A stretch of DNA of 64,000 nt from Thermoflexus hugenholtzii JAD2 (GTDB lineage: Bacteria; Chloroflexota; Chloroflexia; Chloroflexales; Roseiflexaceae), in the NCBI GenBank assembly GCA_945881915.1, contig CAMCVW010000004.1:1-64000 (forward strand), given 5' to 3'. The notes under the pieces are model-generated. The model saw only the letters and a program-made list of their open reading frames with translations. It did not search any database and was not told the origin of the DNA. How positions within the stretch are numbered: position 1 is the first letter of the stretch; each line of letters begins with the position of its first letter. Positions 18,716 to 28,141 of the stretch are shown piece after piece. A program made the position numbers and the translations under genes.

Positions 18716-19441
18716 CTAGCTTTCTTGGCTGAGTCGCAACCGCTCCGCGATGGCAGGCAAATCGGCCAGTGCAATGATTCCCAACAACGTGCTCGCAGCA
18801 GTCCCATCTGCGGATATGAGTATTGCGTCAACAGGATTTCCGCGGCGACTGTGTGTGGTAAAGACATTCAACGCGACCACGAGCGATGCGTCAGGTGCCA
18901 CAAAGAGTGCAGTGTCCGCCGGTTCGGTATGATCTAACACAGCAGCGACACGTACTTGTGTCAAGTCGAGTTTTGTCGCGTTTTGCGCACCCAACCAATA
19001 GGTGATGTTACGGATGGTGAGGAGACCGACATAACCGGTATCGCCATAGACAGGGAGCTGTGAATAGTGGTGTTCGTACATGATCCGTGAAGCTGCCCCG
19101 AGGTGATCATCACTCCGAATTGTTAAAACATTATTTATTGCAAAAATGGCCACCGTCGGCGGCTGCACCAGCATGTCGCGGACATGACAGATGCGCTCCA
19201 CTGCCCAATCGTTTGGTTCGGCCAGCACCTGACCGCCGCCCCGTTCATGCACAATGACGTTGCGTAGCCGCGCAAATGCTTTTAGGTCTTCTGCATAGGC
19301 CTGCACGGTCTGGTCCGTTAGACGCAGGTTGTCGACTTGGGCAACGAATGGAACACCTTTGCCGGCGGACGAGAGTGACGCAACATACGCTTCTATCATG
19401 ACGAATGCCTCGAGGAAGCGCGTCGAGTTTTGGTTCATCAT
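18716..19441 (-). CDS. HEPN-like plus CBS-domain protein
   Basis: A 241-residue protein in two parts. Residues 1-95 are helical and contain ARLRNVIVHERG, with Arg60 and His65 in the R-X4-H arrangement of HEPN domains (often ribonucleases or nucleotide-binding helpers). Residues 105-235 form a tandem CBS pair (DHLGAASRIMYEHHYSQLPVYGDTGYVGLLT region, then ASLVVALNVFTTHSRRGNPVDA), which usually binds adenine nucleotides. The start overlaps the esterase stop by four bases. HEPN assignment rests on the motif and helicity; CBS is more secure. Function unknown. Confidence 0.75.
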   Translation of the reverse strand: MMNQNSTRFLEAFVMIEAYVASLSSAGKGVPFVAQVDNLRLTDQTVQAYAEDLKAFARLRNVIVHERGGGQVLAEPNDWAVERICHVRDMLVQPPTVAIFAINNVLTIRSDDHLGAASRIMYEHHYSQLPVYGDTGYVGLLTIRNITYWLGAQNATKLDLTQVRVAAVLDHTEPADTALFVAPDASLVVALNVFTTHSRRGNPVDAILISADGTAASTLLGIIALADLPAIAERLRLSQES

Positions 19442-20094
19442 AGCGTTGCCCCGAGATAGTTTGTCACCGCGGCAATGACTTTCAGATCAATCGTGTGACC
19501 AATGGGGTACTCGGCATATTGAACCCTTCCACCGTGGCGCACAAATGCATCACGCGTACCATGGCCTGTTGATAGAGGAACCACTTCGTCGTAGGACCCA
19601 TGAACCACCAATACTTCGGGATGGAGTACCTGGATGTCTTCGGCAGGCAGCATTGCAAAGGGATTGAGACCGCTCAGTAACAACGAGCACCGGATTGACG
19701 GTTCTGTCAACGCCAACATACCTGCCATCCCCGCACCTTGGCTAAAACCAATCACTGCGACACGGGCAGGGTCACAGCTATATGCCGCGATGGCTGCATG
19801 ATAGGTTTGTCGCAGAGTGTTCAACGCACGCAGTGCTTGGGGAATGTCGGCAATGATCCCTTCCTGGGTGAACCCGAGTTCATACCAGCAATTTGCCCCG
19901 GGCGAGAGCATGAATGGTGCACGCAACGAAACGATCTGGCACGCATCCGGGAGGTACGGCGCGAGTTGGAGCAAGTCTTCCTCGTTGCTGCCGTACCCAT
20001 GCAACAGCATGAGTAACGGTGGATGTGCACTGGGGCTGCGCGGCTGAAGTGCTTCATGGCGCAACGGCAAATCGAGTGCATCGTGATTATTCAT
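19438..20094 (-). CDS. Alpha/beta hydrolase, phospholipase/carboxylesterase family
   Basis: A 218-residue serine esterase. The oxyanion region is LLMLLHGYGSNEEDLL. The nucleophile Ser lies in GFSQGAGM, the Asp in HGSYDEVVP and the His in YPIGHTIDL, giving a complete catalytic triad in the order of the acyl-protein-thioesterase/carboxylesterase family. It overlaps the RidA-like gene by eight bases and the HEPN-CBS gene by four bases. The natural ester is unknown. Confidence 0.92.
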   Translation of the reverse strand: MNNHDALDLPLRHEALQPRSPSAHPPLLMLLHGYGSNEEDLLQLAPYLPDACQIVSLRAPFMLSPGANCWYELGFTQEGIIADIPQALRALNTLRQTYHAAIAAYSCDPARVAVIGFSQGAGMAGMLALTEPSIRCSLLLSGLNPFAMLPAEDIQVLHPEVLVVHGSYDEVVPLSTGHGTRDAFVRHGGRVQYAEYPIGHTIDLKVIAAVTNYLGATL

Positions 20095-20473
20095 GATGGA
20101 TGACTGCGTCGGCTTCTATTTCGACCAGTTGACGGGGATCAACCATACTCGCGCTGACGAGGGTATTTGCCGGTCGAATCTCACCGAATATTGCCCCATG
20201 GGCGCGAGCGACTGCTTCCCAATCAGTGATGTTGGCCACAAAAATACGCGTCCGGATGACATCTGACAGCGATGCACCGGCGTTCTGCAAGGAAACTTCG
20301 ATTTTGCGGATGATGTATGTTGCCTGTGCTCCTGCATCGCCGATGTGCTGGACTTCTCCGGCTGCGTTGGATGCGGTCGTGCCCGAAACAGCGATGACAT
20401 TGCCGATACGAACGGCCCGAGAATACCCGGCGAGCGCTTCCCACGGAGTGTGTGTCGAGTAATTCTGGCGCAT
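20087..20473 (-). CDS. RidA/YjgF family protein
   Basis: A 128-residue member of the Rid family, which hydrolyses reactive enamine/imine intermediates. The start ATG at 20473 follows AGGAGAAACGC and is preferred; the frame continues upstream but without family similarity. Visible are YSRAVRIGNVIAVSGTT, the RTRIFVANI strand and RPANTLV with the active-site Arg, followed by LVEIEADAV. First gene of a three-gene minus operon with the esterase and the HEPN-CBS gene. Confidence 0.92.
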   Translation of the reverse strand: MRQNYSTHTPWEALAGYSRAVRIGNVIAVSGTTASNAAGEVQHIGDAGAQATYIIRKIEVSLQNAGASLSDVIRTRIFVANITDWEAVARAHGAIFGEIRPANTLVSASMVDPRQLVEIEADAVIHHE

Positions 20474-20512
20474 GCGTTTCTCCTCTGGCGACAAGTTCCT
20501 GATTTTGTGTCT

Positions 20513-20518
20513 ATTATA
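20513..20518 (-). promoter_or_regulatory. Probable -10 box (TATAAT) of the ridA-like operon
   Basis: TATAAT on the minus strand, about 40 bases upstream of the RidA-like start codon, in the divergent region between 20473 and 20630. No good -35 is present at the expected distance. Confidence 0.4.
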
Positions 20519-20629
20519 ACGGTCCCGAACGGATTGAATGAGGTGTAAAACTGGCACGCCGCTCTTCAGAAGGGATGTTACTTTACGGCATGCCACGGAG
20601 ATGGTAGTATTTGGAGAGACGAAAGTGCA

Positions 20630-21541
20630 GTGTGTATGCCGAATCTCGCCATCATCATCGTGAATTACAATACCGCTCCGTTATTGCGGGCATGCCTAAC
20701 CTCGCTTCCTGCGGGATATCAGCATGGAACACTTGACATCTACGTCGTCGACAATGGATCGACGGACGACACGTTAGTGATGCTTCAGGACGAATTCCCT
20801 GCCGTGCATGCCATCGCCAGCCCTAGAAATGGCGGCTTTGCATACGCGAATAATATTGCTATCGGGCGCATTCTCGCGCAGCCCGACGCTCCTTCGTACA
20901 CGGGTATTCTCAATCCTGATACCGTGGTCGAACCGGGTGCGTTCGACATTTTGATCAATTATTTACACGCGAATCAGAACGTCGGAGTGGTTGGCCCACG
21001 ACTTCTGTTGCCCGACGGAACGCTAGACAAAGCGTGCCGTCGTTCCTTCCCAACACCAACAGTATCATTTTGGCGGATGCTCGGATTATCTCGTGTTTTC
21101 CCCCGAAATCCGCGGTTTGGACGCTACAACATGACCTTTGTGGATCAGCGGCAGACAATCGATGTCGATGCTATTGTGGGTGCCTGTATGCTCATGCCCA
21201 CAGCGGTCTTGCGCGAGGTCGGTGGACTCGACGAGACATACTTTATGTACGGCGAAGACCTCGATTGGTGCTTCCGATTCAAACAATATGGGTGGCGAAT
21301 CGTCTATGTGGCAGATGCTGTTGTCCACCATGTAAAGCGCGCGTCGAGCCGGCAACAACCGGTACAGACTATTCACTACTTCTATGATGCAATGCGGATT
21401 TTCTTCCGACGATACTATGCCCAGACAACTCCTGCTCCCATCCGTTGGGTCATTGAGTTTGGTATCACTGCATCCGAACAACTCGCTTTGCTTCGTAATC
21501 GACTGCGACCACAGCGAGCTACAAAAGGGTTTGCAGTATGA
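20630..21541 (+). CDS. Family 2 glycosyltransferase (rhamnosyltransferase-like)
   Basis: A 303-residue GT-A enzyme transferring a sugar in cell-surface polysaccharide synthesis. N-terminal LAIIIVNYN, VVDNGSTDDT and NGGFAYANN are typical of WbbL-like GT2 members. The DXD-like acidic motif is in LNPDTVVEPG, and VGACMLMPTAVL with FMYGEDLDWCFR completes the family pattern. The GTG at 20630 is 11 bases past GGAGAG; the ATG at 20636 is an alternative. Its end overlaps the sugar transferase by four bases. Confidence 0.92.
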   Translation: MCMPNLAIIIVNYNTAPLLRACLTSLPAGYQHGTLDIYVVDNGSTDDTLVMLQDEFPAVHAIASPRNGGFAYANNIAIGRILAQPDAPSYTGILNPDTVVEPGAFDILINYLHANQNVGVVGPRLLLPDGTLDKACRRSFPTPTVSFWRMLGLSRVFPRNPRFGRYNMTFVDQRQTIDVDAIVGACMLMPTAVLREVGGLDETYFMYGEDLDWCFRFKQYGWRIVYVADAVVHHVKRASSRQQPVQTIHYFYDAMRIFFRRYYAQTTPAPIRWVIEFGITASEQLALLRNRLRPQRATKGFAV

Positions 21542-22965
21542 TGCGACAACTCTGGCGAAATCGCATCGTCGTTATTGGCGCAGCAGTAATTGCAGATTTC
21601 TCGGCGACGAATTTTGCGGTGCTGTTGTGGTATTGGTTTTTGCGTCCTCTATCTTTCGAAGGGCAAATCCTGTTCGATAACTCGCCTCAGGCAGGTAGCA
21701 TCCTGTTTGTGGCAGTGTTGAATGGCGCTGTCTTTGTGAGCTACCTGGTAGCTGGCATGTATAGCCTGCCCCGTGGGATTTCACGCATTGACGAGAGCTT
21801 CAAAGTGCTGTCCGCGACCTCGGTGGGGATATTCATTGCCTACATCAGCAATTTAGTCGCACCGCAATTTGCACTTCCCGACGTCTTCATCGACACAACG
21901 TTACTCTTTGGTGGATGGTTACTCGTCTTATTTTGGACAGTGCTGTTCCGGGTTGTCTACCGGTCGATTTTGTCGCGACTGCGTCGGAATGGTGTCGATA
22001 TTCGCCGGGTCCTCATCATCGGGGCACTCGATCCCGGTCAGATCGTTTTTCGTTCGATTACGCGTGATGATAGCCTCGGCTACCGCGTCGTCGGATTTGC
22101 GTCCGATTTTGTGCCTGAATCAGGCATAACGGCAGGCCCAATTCTGGGTAACTTTGACGACATCGGCGACATCATCAAAACCCAACATGTCGATCTCGTC
22201 ATCGTCGCATTGTCTGGTCGTGCATCACATGAGCTCTTCGACATCATCATGCGTGCGGAGGACGCACATGTCGAGGTCAAACTCTATCCCGACGCTTTTA
22301 CCCTCATCACCAATAACGTCGTTTCGGAAAACGAAGTGGCCGGATTGCCGTTGTTGAATGTCCGTAACGGAGCGCTTGCTAATCCATTTAATCAGTTCCT
22401 AAAGCGACTCTTCGATATCACCTTTGCATCGTTGCTGCTCCTCGTGGCTGCACCGTTGATGATGCTCATAGCAGTGCTCATCAAGCTTGAGTCTGCGGGA
22501 CCAGCGTTTTTTGTGCAACCGAGAGTGGGCATCGACGGCATTCCATTCCCCACGATCAAATTCCGAACGATGCGGGTCGATGCACCGAATTTGGCATCGT
22601 GGACAACCAGAGATGATCCGCGCAAAACCCGTACCGGCACTTTTCTGCGCAAGACTTCGTTGGATGAACTCCCCAACTTCATCAATGTCATTCGTGGCGA
22701 GATGTCGGTTGTGGGACCACGTCCGGAGCAAGTGTTGTGGGTCGAACGCTTTAGTCAAGAAATCCCGTATTACATGCGACGGCACCAGCAAAAGGCCGGC
22801 ATCACGGGGTGGGCACAAGCAAATGGACTTCGGGGTGACACAAGTATCGAGGACCGGACCCGATACGATTTATACTATGTAGAGAATTGGTCACTGCTCT
22901 TCGATATCAAGATTTGCATCAAGACCTTTGTCGATGTTGTAACTGGCCGCAATAAAGGCTATTGA
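21538..22965 (+). CDS. Polyprenyl glycosylphosphotransferase (sugar transferase)
   Basis: A 475-residue membrane enzyme that loads the first sugar-1-phosphate onto undecaprenyl phosphate for exopolysaccharide or O-antigen synthesis. Four N-terminal transmembrane helices (about 10-135) are followed by a CoA-binding-like domain (about 150-270, RRVLIIGALDPGQ) and the C-terminal WcaJ/WbaP-type catalytic domain beginning with KRLFDITFASLLLLVAAP. Conserved KFRTMR, LRKTSLDELPNFINVIRGEM and VGPRPE are present. Sugar identity cannot be read from sequence. It is translationally coupled to the upstream glycosyltransferase. Confidence 0.95.
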   Translation: MMRQLWRNRIVVIGAAVIADFSATNFAVLLWYWFLRPLSFEGQILFDNSPQAGSILFVAVLNGAVFVSYLVAGMYSLPRGISRIDESFKVLSATSVGIFIAYISNLVAPQFALPDVFIDTTLLFGGWLLVLFWTVLFRVVYRSILSRLRRNGVDIRRVLIIGALDPGQIVFRSITRDDSLGYRVVGFASDFVPESGITAGPILGNFDDIGDIIKTQHVDLVIVALSGRASHELFDIIMRAEDAHVEVKLYPDAFTLITNNVVSENEVAGLPLLNVRNGALANPFNQFLKRLFDITFASLLLLVAAPLMMLIAVLIKLESAGPAFFVQPRVGIDGIPFPTIKFRTMRVDAPNLASWTTRDDPRKTRTGTFLRKTSLDELPNFINVIRGEMSVVGPRPEQVLWVERFSQEIPYYMRRHQQKAGITGWAQANGLRGDTSIEDRTRYDLYYVENWSLLFDIKICIKTFVDVVTGRNKGY

Positions 22966-22978
22966 ACGGGATGATTGC

Positions 22979-24427
22979 ATGAAACTCCATCATTTGACCA
23001 TTGCAGACATGCGGGCACGCCTCGATTCAGGGGAACTCACGGCAGTCACGTTGACCGAGGCTGTCCTCAGCAACATCAACGCAAACGATACGTCTGTAGG
23101 GGCATACCTACACGTCGATAGTGATGGTGCGCTGGCGCAAGCGAAAGCAGCCGACGCCCGAATTGCTGCAGGCGAACGAACCCCCATGCTCGGTATTCCG
23201 CTCGGCATCAAAGACGTGTTGTCGACAAAGGGTTTGCCAACGACCTGTGCATCGAAGGTGCTCGAAGGCTATATTCCGCCATACGACGCTACTGCGGTTG
23301 CGCGCCTGAAGAACGCTGGCGGAGTAATCCTTGGCAAACTCAACATGGACGAGTTTGCTATGGGATCTTCAACCGAAAACAGTGCCTACCAGCTCACCCG
23401 CAATCCCTGGAATCATGACTGTGTACCAGGTGGATCGTCCGGCGGTTCCGCAGCGGCAGTGGCCGCCGGATTGGCTGCCGGCACGCTGGGTACTGACACA
23501 GGCGGTTCTATCCGCCAACCCGCATCGCTGTGTGGAATCACCGGACTCAAGCCGACCTACGGTCGTGTGTCGCGCTACGGTGCCGTCGCCTTCGCGTCGT
23601 CTCTTGATCAGATCGGTCCTATGGCATGGACTGCTCGCGACGCCGCCATGATGCTCCAGGTGATTGCCGGTCAAGACGAGCACGATGCGACGTCTGCCCC
23701 GTTGGCTGTGCCGGATTATTTGGCTGCGTTGGGTGGTGACTTGAAGGGTGTGCGCGTCGGCATCCCGCGTGAATTGTTTGTCGAAGGCATCCAAAAAGGG
23801 ACTGAGCAAGCGGTTCGCAACGCTGTTGACGTCCTCAAGCAACTGGGTGCCATCATCAAAGAGATTTCATTGCCCCATAGTGGATATGCCTTGCCGGTCT
23901 ACTACATCGTTGCGACAGCCGAAGCTTCTTCGAACTTGGCACGCTTCGACGGTGTACGCTATGGCAATCGAAGTGCAGGCGAGAGCTATCGTGAACAACT
24001 CGATGCCACACGTGGAGATTTGTTTGGACCCGAAGTGCGCCGGCGGATCATGCTCGGCACGTACGCACTCTCGGCAGGGTACTACGATGCCTATTACAAA
24101 CGTGCCCAACAAGTACGCACATTGATTCGGCAGGACTTCACTGCAGCGTTTGCCGATGTCGATATCATCGCTGCACCCACGTCACCGAATGTGGCATTCA
24201 AGTTTGGCGAAAACTCGGACGATCCGGTCGCAATGTACCTCCAGGATGTCTGCACGTTGCCAGTCAGTTTGGCCGGGCTGCCGGGTATCTCGGTGCCATG
24301 TGGATTCGATAACGGGCTACCGATTGGCCTCCAGTTGATTGGACCAGCCTTCAGCGAAGCAGAATTGCTGCGTGTGTCAGATGCATACCAAACGCAGACC
24401 GAGTGGCATAGTAAACGACCGGCATAA
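22979..24427 (+). CDS. gatA: Asp-tRNA(Asn)/Glu-tRNA(Gln) amidotransferase subunit A
   Basis: The 482-residue glutaminase subunit of the GatCAB complex, which converts Glu-tRNA(Gln) and Asp-tRNA(Asn) to the amidated forms. The amidase-signature triad Lys78 (GIKDVLS), cis-Ser153 (GGSSGGS) and nucleophile Ser177 (TDTGGSIRQ) is intact and spaced as in characterised GatA. It starts 13 bases after the sugar transferase with no terminator between, and ends at a strong terminator. The gatB and gatC genes are not in the window. Confidence 0.96.
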   Translation: MKLHHLTIADMRARLDSGELTAVTLTEAVLSNINANDTSVGAYLHVDSDGALAQAKAADARIAAGERTPMLGIPLGIKDVLSTKGLPTTCASKVLEGYIPPYDATAVARLKNAGGVILGKLNMDEFAMGSSTENSAYQLTRNPWNHDCVPGGSSGGSAAAVAAGLAAGTLGTDTGGSIRQPASLCGITGLKPTYGRVSRYGAVAFASSLDQIGPMAWTARDAAMMLQVIAGQDEHDATSAPLAVPDYLAALGGDLKGVRVGIPRELFVEGIQKGTEQAVRNAVDVLKQLGAIIKEISLPHSGYALPVYYIVATAEASSNLARFDGVRYGNRSAGESYREQLDATRGDLFGPEVRRRIMLGTYALSAGYYDAYYKRAQQVRTLIRQDFTAAFADVDIIAAPTSPNVAFKFGENSDDPVAMYLQDVCTLPVSLAGLPGISVPCGFDNGLPIGLQLIGPAFSEAELLRVSDAYQTQTEWHSKRPA

Positions 24428-24435
24428 TAATGAAC

Positions 24436-24467
24436 AAGCCCCCCAGCAACCGCTGGGGGGCTTTTTT
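24436..24467 (+). terminator. Intrinsic terminator after gatA
   Basis: AAGCCCCCCAGC with its complement GCTGGGGGGCTT around a short loop, followed by a T-run. It stands between convergent gatA and the S41 protease gene and, because the flanks are A/T symmetrical, may act on both strands. Confidence 0.93.
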
Positions 24468-24472
24468 GTGTG

Positions 24473-25882
24473 CTATTTTTGCAATTCCTGTACTGCAGCT
24501 TGTATCACTGGATCGCTACGCGGGTCGTACGCATCTGGATTTTCTGGAACGGTGATGTCGGGAGCGACGCCGAGACTATCGACATACGTTCCATCGTTTT
24601 GGCGGAACAATACTTCAGCAAGCCACAAAACAGAGCCGTCATCAAATTCATAGGGATACAGATTTTCGGTGTTTCCTGCAGTGGTGTCGCCGATCAAGAC
24701 CGCTTTTCGCAGACTGTGCATGCCAGACGCAAACATTTCGGCTGCACTGACCGTTCCTTCCCCGATGAGGACCACGATGGGGATATCGGCATAGAGTGGC
24801 AAAACCTGCCCAGCATCGACGGTAACGGGATATGTTTCGTTCCGACCAACTGCCTCCCCGAGGACTCCACCGTCATGGAATAATCCAACGATTTGTGACA
24901 TGGCTTCTACCGATCCACCGCCGTTTTCCCGCACATCGATAATCAGGCCCGAAGGGATGACACCGGGTGTCGTTGTTGCTGCCAAGGCATCGACGACGAG
25001 TGCACGTAGATTTTCGCGGTTGAAGCTGTCTATGGTGAGTAATTGGATTGATGTCCCAGGGAGAGTTGTTGCAACTGCCTCGGGGAATGCATCACCGGGA
25101 ATTGCATTGCGCGTAATTGGGATGTCGAGGTTCTTTTTGCCACGCAAAATCGAAAGCGTCACCGTGGTTCCGATGGGGCCACGCACCGCACTCCCGTAGT
25201 CTTCGTTTTTGGCAACAAAATCTGCCACAGTGCGCCCATCGATAGCGGTCACGAGGTCAAAGGGGCGGATCCCTGCTTGCTCTGCTGGACCGCCGCGAGC
25301 GATGCGAATAATCAATATCTGCTCAGACAGGTCTCGAAGCATCACCCCAATACCCGCGTACCCTGCGGTACCCGAATAGACTGCTTCATCAGCAGCGTTA
25401 TCTTGGGGTGAATCGAAGCGTGTATGGTCGTCGTTGAGTGAGTCAACCGCCTCTTGGACTATCTCGTAGAACGCAGAGGTACTCGCTGCATCGCCGATGC
25501 GTGTGTCGTATCCGTGTTCTGCAGCGGCCCAATCAACCCCATTGAAATCCGGGTAGACATAATTTTCGTTCACAATCTCCCATACTTCATGGAAAATTCG
25601 CCGCCGTTCAAGTCCGGTATACCTGATGTACGTCGGCGTTGGTTCACTCTGTACCACGCCGAGGGTAGGTACAGCGGTGCCGGTAGGCGGAGGAATCGTG
25701 CCAGTCGCGGGCGGTGCGGCAGCGGTTTGCGTGGCAACGGGTGATATGGCAATCATCGGGCTCGGTACACCAGCGATCGGCGTCGTCGCACAGCTTGTGC
25801 ACACAAACGCCCCGACGATTGTCATCTTGATGATGCTACTGACGCACGGTGCGCGTTTAGACTGCGTTTTTCGTGACCACAT
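24473..25882 (-). CDS. S41-family peptidase with PDZ domain, exported
   Basis: About 469 residues. The N-terminus is a signal sequence ending near CTSC, possibly a lipobox, followed by a Pro/Thr/Ala-rich linker. A PDZ domain (GIGVMLRDL ... GGPAEQAGIRPFDLVTAIDG) precedes the tail-specific protease domain, with the nucleophile Ser in GEGTVSAAEMFASG and IIDVRENGGGSVEAM. The position of the catalytic Lys of CtpA-type enzymes reads GDTTAGNTENLYPY with no Lys, so it belongs to the other S41 lineage or is altered. Met at 25882 gives the best signal peptide; 25903 and 25825 are alternatives. It overlaps the MFS gene end. Confidence 0.88.
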   Translation of the reverse strand: MWSRKTQSKRAPCVSSIIKMTIVGAFVCTSCATTPIAGVPSPMIAISPVATQTAAAPPATGTIPPPTGTAVPTLGVVQSEPTPTYIRYTGLERRRIFHEVWEIVNENYVYPDFNGVDWAAAEHGYDTRIGDAASTSAFYEIVQEAVDSLNDDHTRFDSPQDNAADEAVYSGTAGYAGIGVMLRDLSEQILIIRIARGGPAEQAGIRPFDLVTAIDGRTVADFVAKNEDYGSAVRGPIGTTVTLSILRGKKNLDIPITRNAIPGDAFPEAVATTLPGTSIQLLTIDSFNRENLRALVVDALAATTTPGVIPSGLIIDVRENGGGSVEAMSQIVGLFHDGGVLGEAVGRNETYPVTVDAGQVLPLYADIPIVVLIGEGTVSAAEMFASGMHSLRKAVLIGDTTAGNTENLYPYEFDDGSVLWLAEVLFRQNDGTYVDSLGVAPDITVPENPDAYDPRSDPVIQAAVQELQK

Positions 25883-27044
25883 GTAAGCGTTGGGCGAATC
25901 CAAAAAGACATACTCCTACCACGATCGTGGTGATAAGGGCGATGTGGAGCGAAGTCAATTCTGCGATGTTCCCAATCAGAGGGGCGCAGACAATGAATGA
26001 CATATAGGTAATCGACATTAACGCCCCAGAAAATGCACTATTTTGGCCAGGGACGAGCTTTGCGCCCGCAGTCAGTGCGGTTGGGATCGGACCAGCTGCA
26101 CCAAAACCCAGAATGGCAAAGGCAGCAATTGCAAACCACAGACTATCTGTTGCAAAAAGCAACACTCCGGAGACGGTAATGGCTACCGCCGAGACCATGA
26201 TTGAACGGACTACCCCGAATCGATTGACAATCGATGCATTCGTCATTCTGCCGACAAACATCACGGTATTGAACAACGCAAATCCGAATCCGCCGATGAC
26301 GGCCGAGGCTCCTAAATTGCTCAAGTGAAGGACCGACCACGTAATCGCGATTCCTTCGGCAAATGCCGCAAAAAAGCTAATCATGCTGAGCGTCAACACG
26401 ATGTTATTTGTGCGCAGGAGCCGGAATGCTGCGCCTGCGTCACTCGTGCCCTCTTGGACAACGCTCATCGGGAAGCGCAAAAAGAGGTTCACGAGAGCCA
26501 AAATGCCACCTATCCCTGCGATTCCCCACAAAATCTGTGCGTATGAAACTCCCACCTGGAGTAATTGTCCTGCAAGCAAACTCGAGATAACTGCCCCGGC
26601 GCAGAATACCGCGTGCACGTAATTCATGACACTTCGACCACGTTCACGTTCCCAGTCAAGTGTGACGGAGTTAATGGTAATCTCGATCGTGCCGTATCCC
26701 AACCCATAGAGGAGATTTACCAGTGCAAAATGCAATGGTGATGCCGCGGCCGATAATGTCATTGTGGCAGCGGTTATGATGATGAGTCCGATGGTCAGTG
26801 CGATGCGCTTTCCCATGCGCTCGATCACCGGGCCGCCAAACAACAAAATAAATACAGCCGTCAACGGCGCGATGAGTGAAAGTTCGCCAAACAAAGCTTC
26901 ACCCATGCCGGTTGCAGGCATGATATCCTTCCAAAAAACGCCATTGGCACCAATGCTGAATCCGAAAAACACGAACACCGCGAAAACCATTGCAATCACA
27001 CCGCGGTGATGCCACTGACGAGCCTGTTGCAAAAGAACCTCCAT
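25857..27044 (-). CDS. MFS transporter
   Basis: A 395-residue major facilitator with about 12 transmembrane helices. The loop after TM2 carries GGPVIERMGKRIA (equivalent to the family GxxxDRxGRR signature) and the N-half has FGFSIGANGVFWKDIMP. No substrate-specific signature is recognised. The ATG at 27044 is chosen; no ribosome binding site precedes it, but a TATACT on the minus strand (27067-27072) could be a -10, implying a short or nearly leaderless transcript. Divergent from the Gfo/Idh pair at 27146. Confidence 0.88.
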   Translation of the reverse strand: MEVLLQQARQWHHRGVIAMVFAVFVFFGFSIGANGVFWKDIMPATGMGEALFGELSLIAPLTAVFILLFGGPVIERMGKRIALTIGLIIITAATMTLSAAASPLHFALVNLLYGLGYGTIEITINSVTLDWERERGRSVMNYVHAVFCAGAVISSLLAGQLLQVGVSYAQILWGIAGIGGILALVNLFLRFPMSVVQEGTSDAGAAFRLLRTNNIVLTLSMISFFAAFAEGIAITWSVLHLSNLGASAVIGGFGFALFNTVMFVGRMTNASIVNRFGVVRSIMVSAVAITVSGVLLFATDSLWFAIAAFAILGFGAAGPIPTALTAGAKLVPGQNSAFSGALMSITYMSFIVCAPLIGNIAELTSLHIALITTIVVGVCLFGFAQRLHVVTKNAV

Positions 27045-27145
27045 ACTGCGTCGTAATGAGTAATTTAGTATACCATGTTGCTTTTTGCTACAATGACCGC
27101 GAACGCACACCGGTTTGTGTGCTTTGCACCGACGAGGAGGTCGTG

Positions 27146-28141
27146 ATGCGATACGGAATTATTGGCGCAGGTGGAATGGCGATGACGCATGCCTCCCATA
27201 TGCTTCGTCATGCTGCCACAACCCTGGTCGCATGTGCTGCCAAAGAATACGCACCCGCAATGCAGGCACTCACCGCAACAGCCGGCGTTCTGTGTTTTGA
27301 CAATGCCACTGAACTGCTCTCGCGATCTGATATCGATGCGGTCTTTATTGCCACACCCACTGACACTCACGCCCACCTCGCCATCGAAGCTCTCCATGCA
27401 GGCAAGCACGTATTTGTCGAAAAGCCGCTCGCACGAACCGTGGCTGAAGGTCGTGCCATGCTCGCTACTGCACAGGCGACGAACCGAAAAATTTTGTGCG
27501 GGCAGGTGGTACGCTACTTCCCCGAATACGCGCAGTCGCATGACCTGATTACCAGCGGTGCCATTGGCCGCGTCGGGGTGGCACGCACCTCCCGTGCCGG
27601 CGCACACCCACCTCCCGAGAGCTGGTATGCAGATACCCCCCGCAGTGGTGGCGTCGCACTCGACCTGTTGATTCATGATATCGATTGGTTGCTCTGGACC
27701 TTCGGCCCTGTGCAACGCATCTATGCAAAGAGCATCACTGCACGGAACCTCTCTGGTCGTGACGGGGTGTTGGCAATCCTCCGTTTTCATTCGGGGGTAA
27801 TCGCACACGTCGAAGCAAACTGGGCGTACCCCAATGGATTTGTCACCACCCTCGAAGTCGCGGGAAGCGACGGCATTGTGTCGCATCGCAACACCGATGC
27901 CCCAGATGTAAGCCTTCGTCCATACCTGCATACGAGTGCACAACTCGCACCCGACGCATTGGCAATGGAAGACCCCTATTACATCCAATTCTGTGCCTTT
28001 GATGCCTGGCTTCGTGGTGGTCCGACGCCGCGCAGCACGCCGGAAGATAGCCTGCGGAGCCTGGCTACTACACTGGCGATTGTCGAAAGTGCGCAGACCG
28101 GGTCGGTCCTGACATTTTCGCCCGAAGGAGCAGCGCAATGA
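27146..28141 (+). CDS. Gfo/Idh/MocA family oxidoreductase
   Basis: A 331-residue NAD(P)-dependent dehydrogenase-like protein. YGIIGAGGMAMTHA is the Rossmann motif, HVFVEKPLART the EKP motif, and DLLIHDIDWLLW supplies the His-Asp pair in the C-terminal domain. The start ATG at 27146 follows GAGGAGG at 27134-27140. It overlaps the next Gfo/Idh gene by four bases, so the two probably act on one substrate or form an oxidation/reduction pair. Confidence 0.92.
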   Translation: MRYGIIGAGGMAMTHASHMLRHAATTLVACAAKEYAPAMQALTATAGVLCFDNATELLSRSDIDAVFIATPTDTHAHLAIEALHAGKHVFVEKPLARTVAEGRAMLATAQATNRKILCGQVVRYFPEYAQSHDLITSGAIGRVGVARTSRAGAHPPPESWYADTPRSGGVALDLLIHDIDWLLWTFGPVQRIYAKSITARNLSGRDGVLAILRFHSGVIAHVEANWAYPNGFVTTLEVAGSDGIVSHRNTDAPDVSLRPYLHTSAQLAPDALAMEDPYYIQFCAFDAWLRGGPTPRSTPEDSLRSLATTLAIVESAQTGSVLTFSPEGAAQ

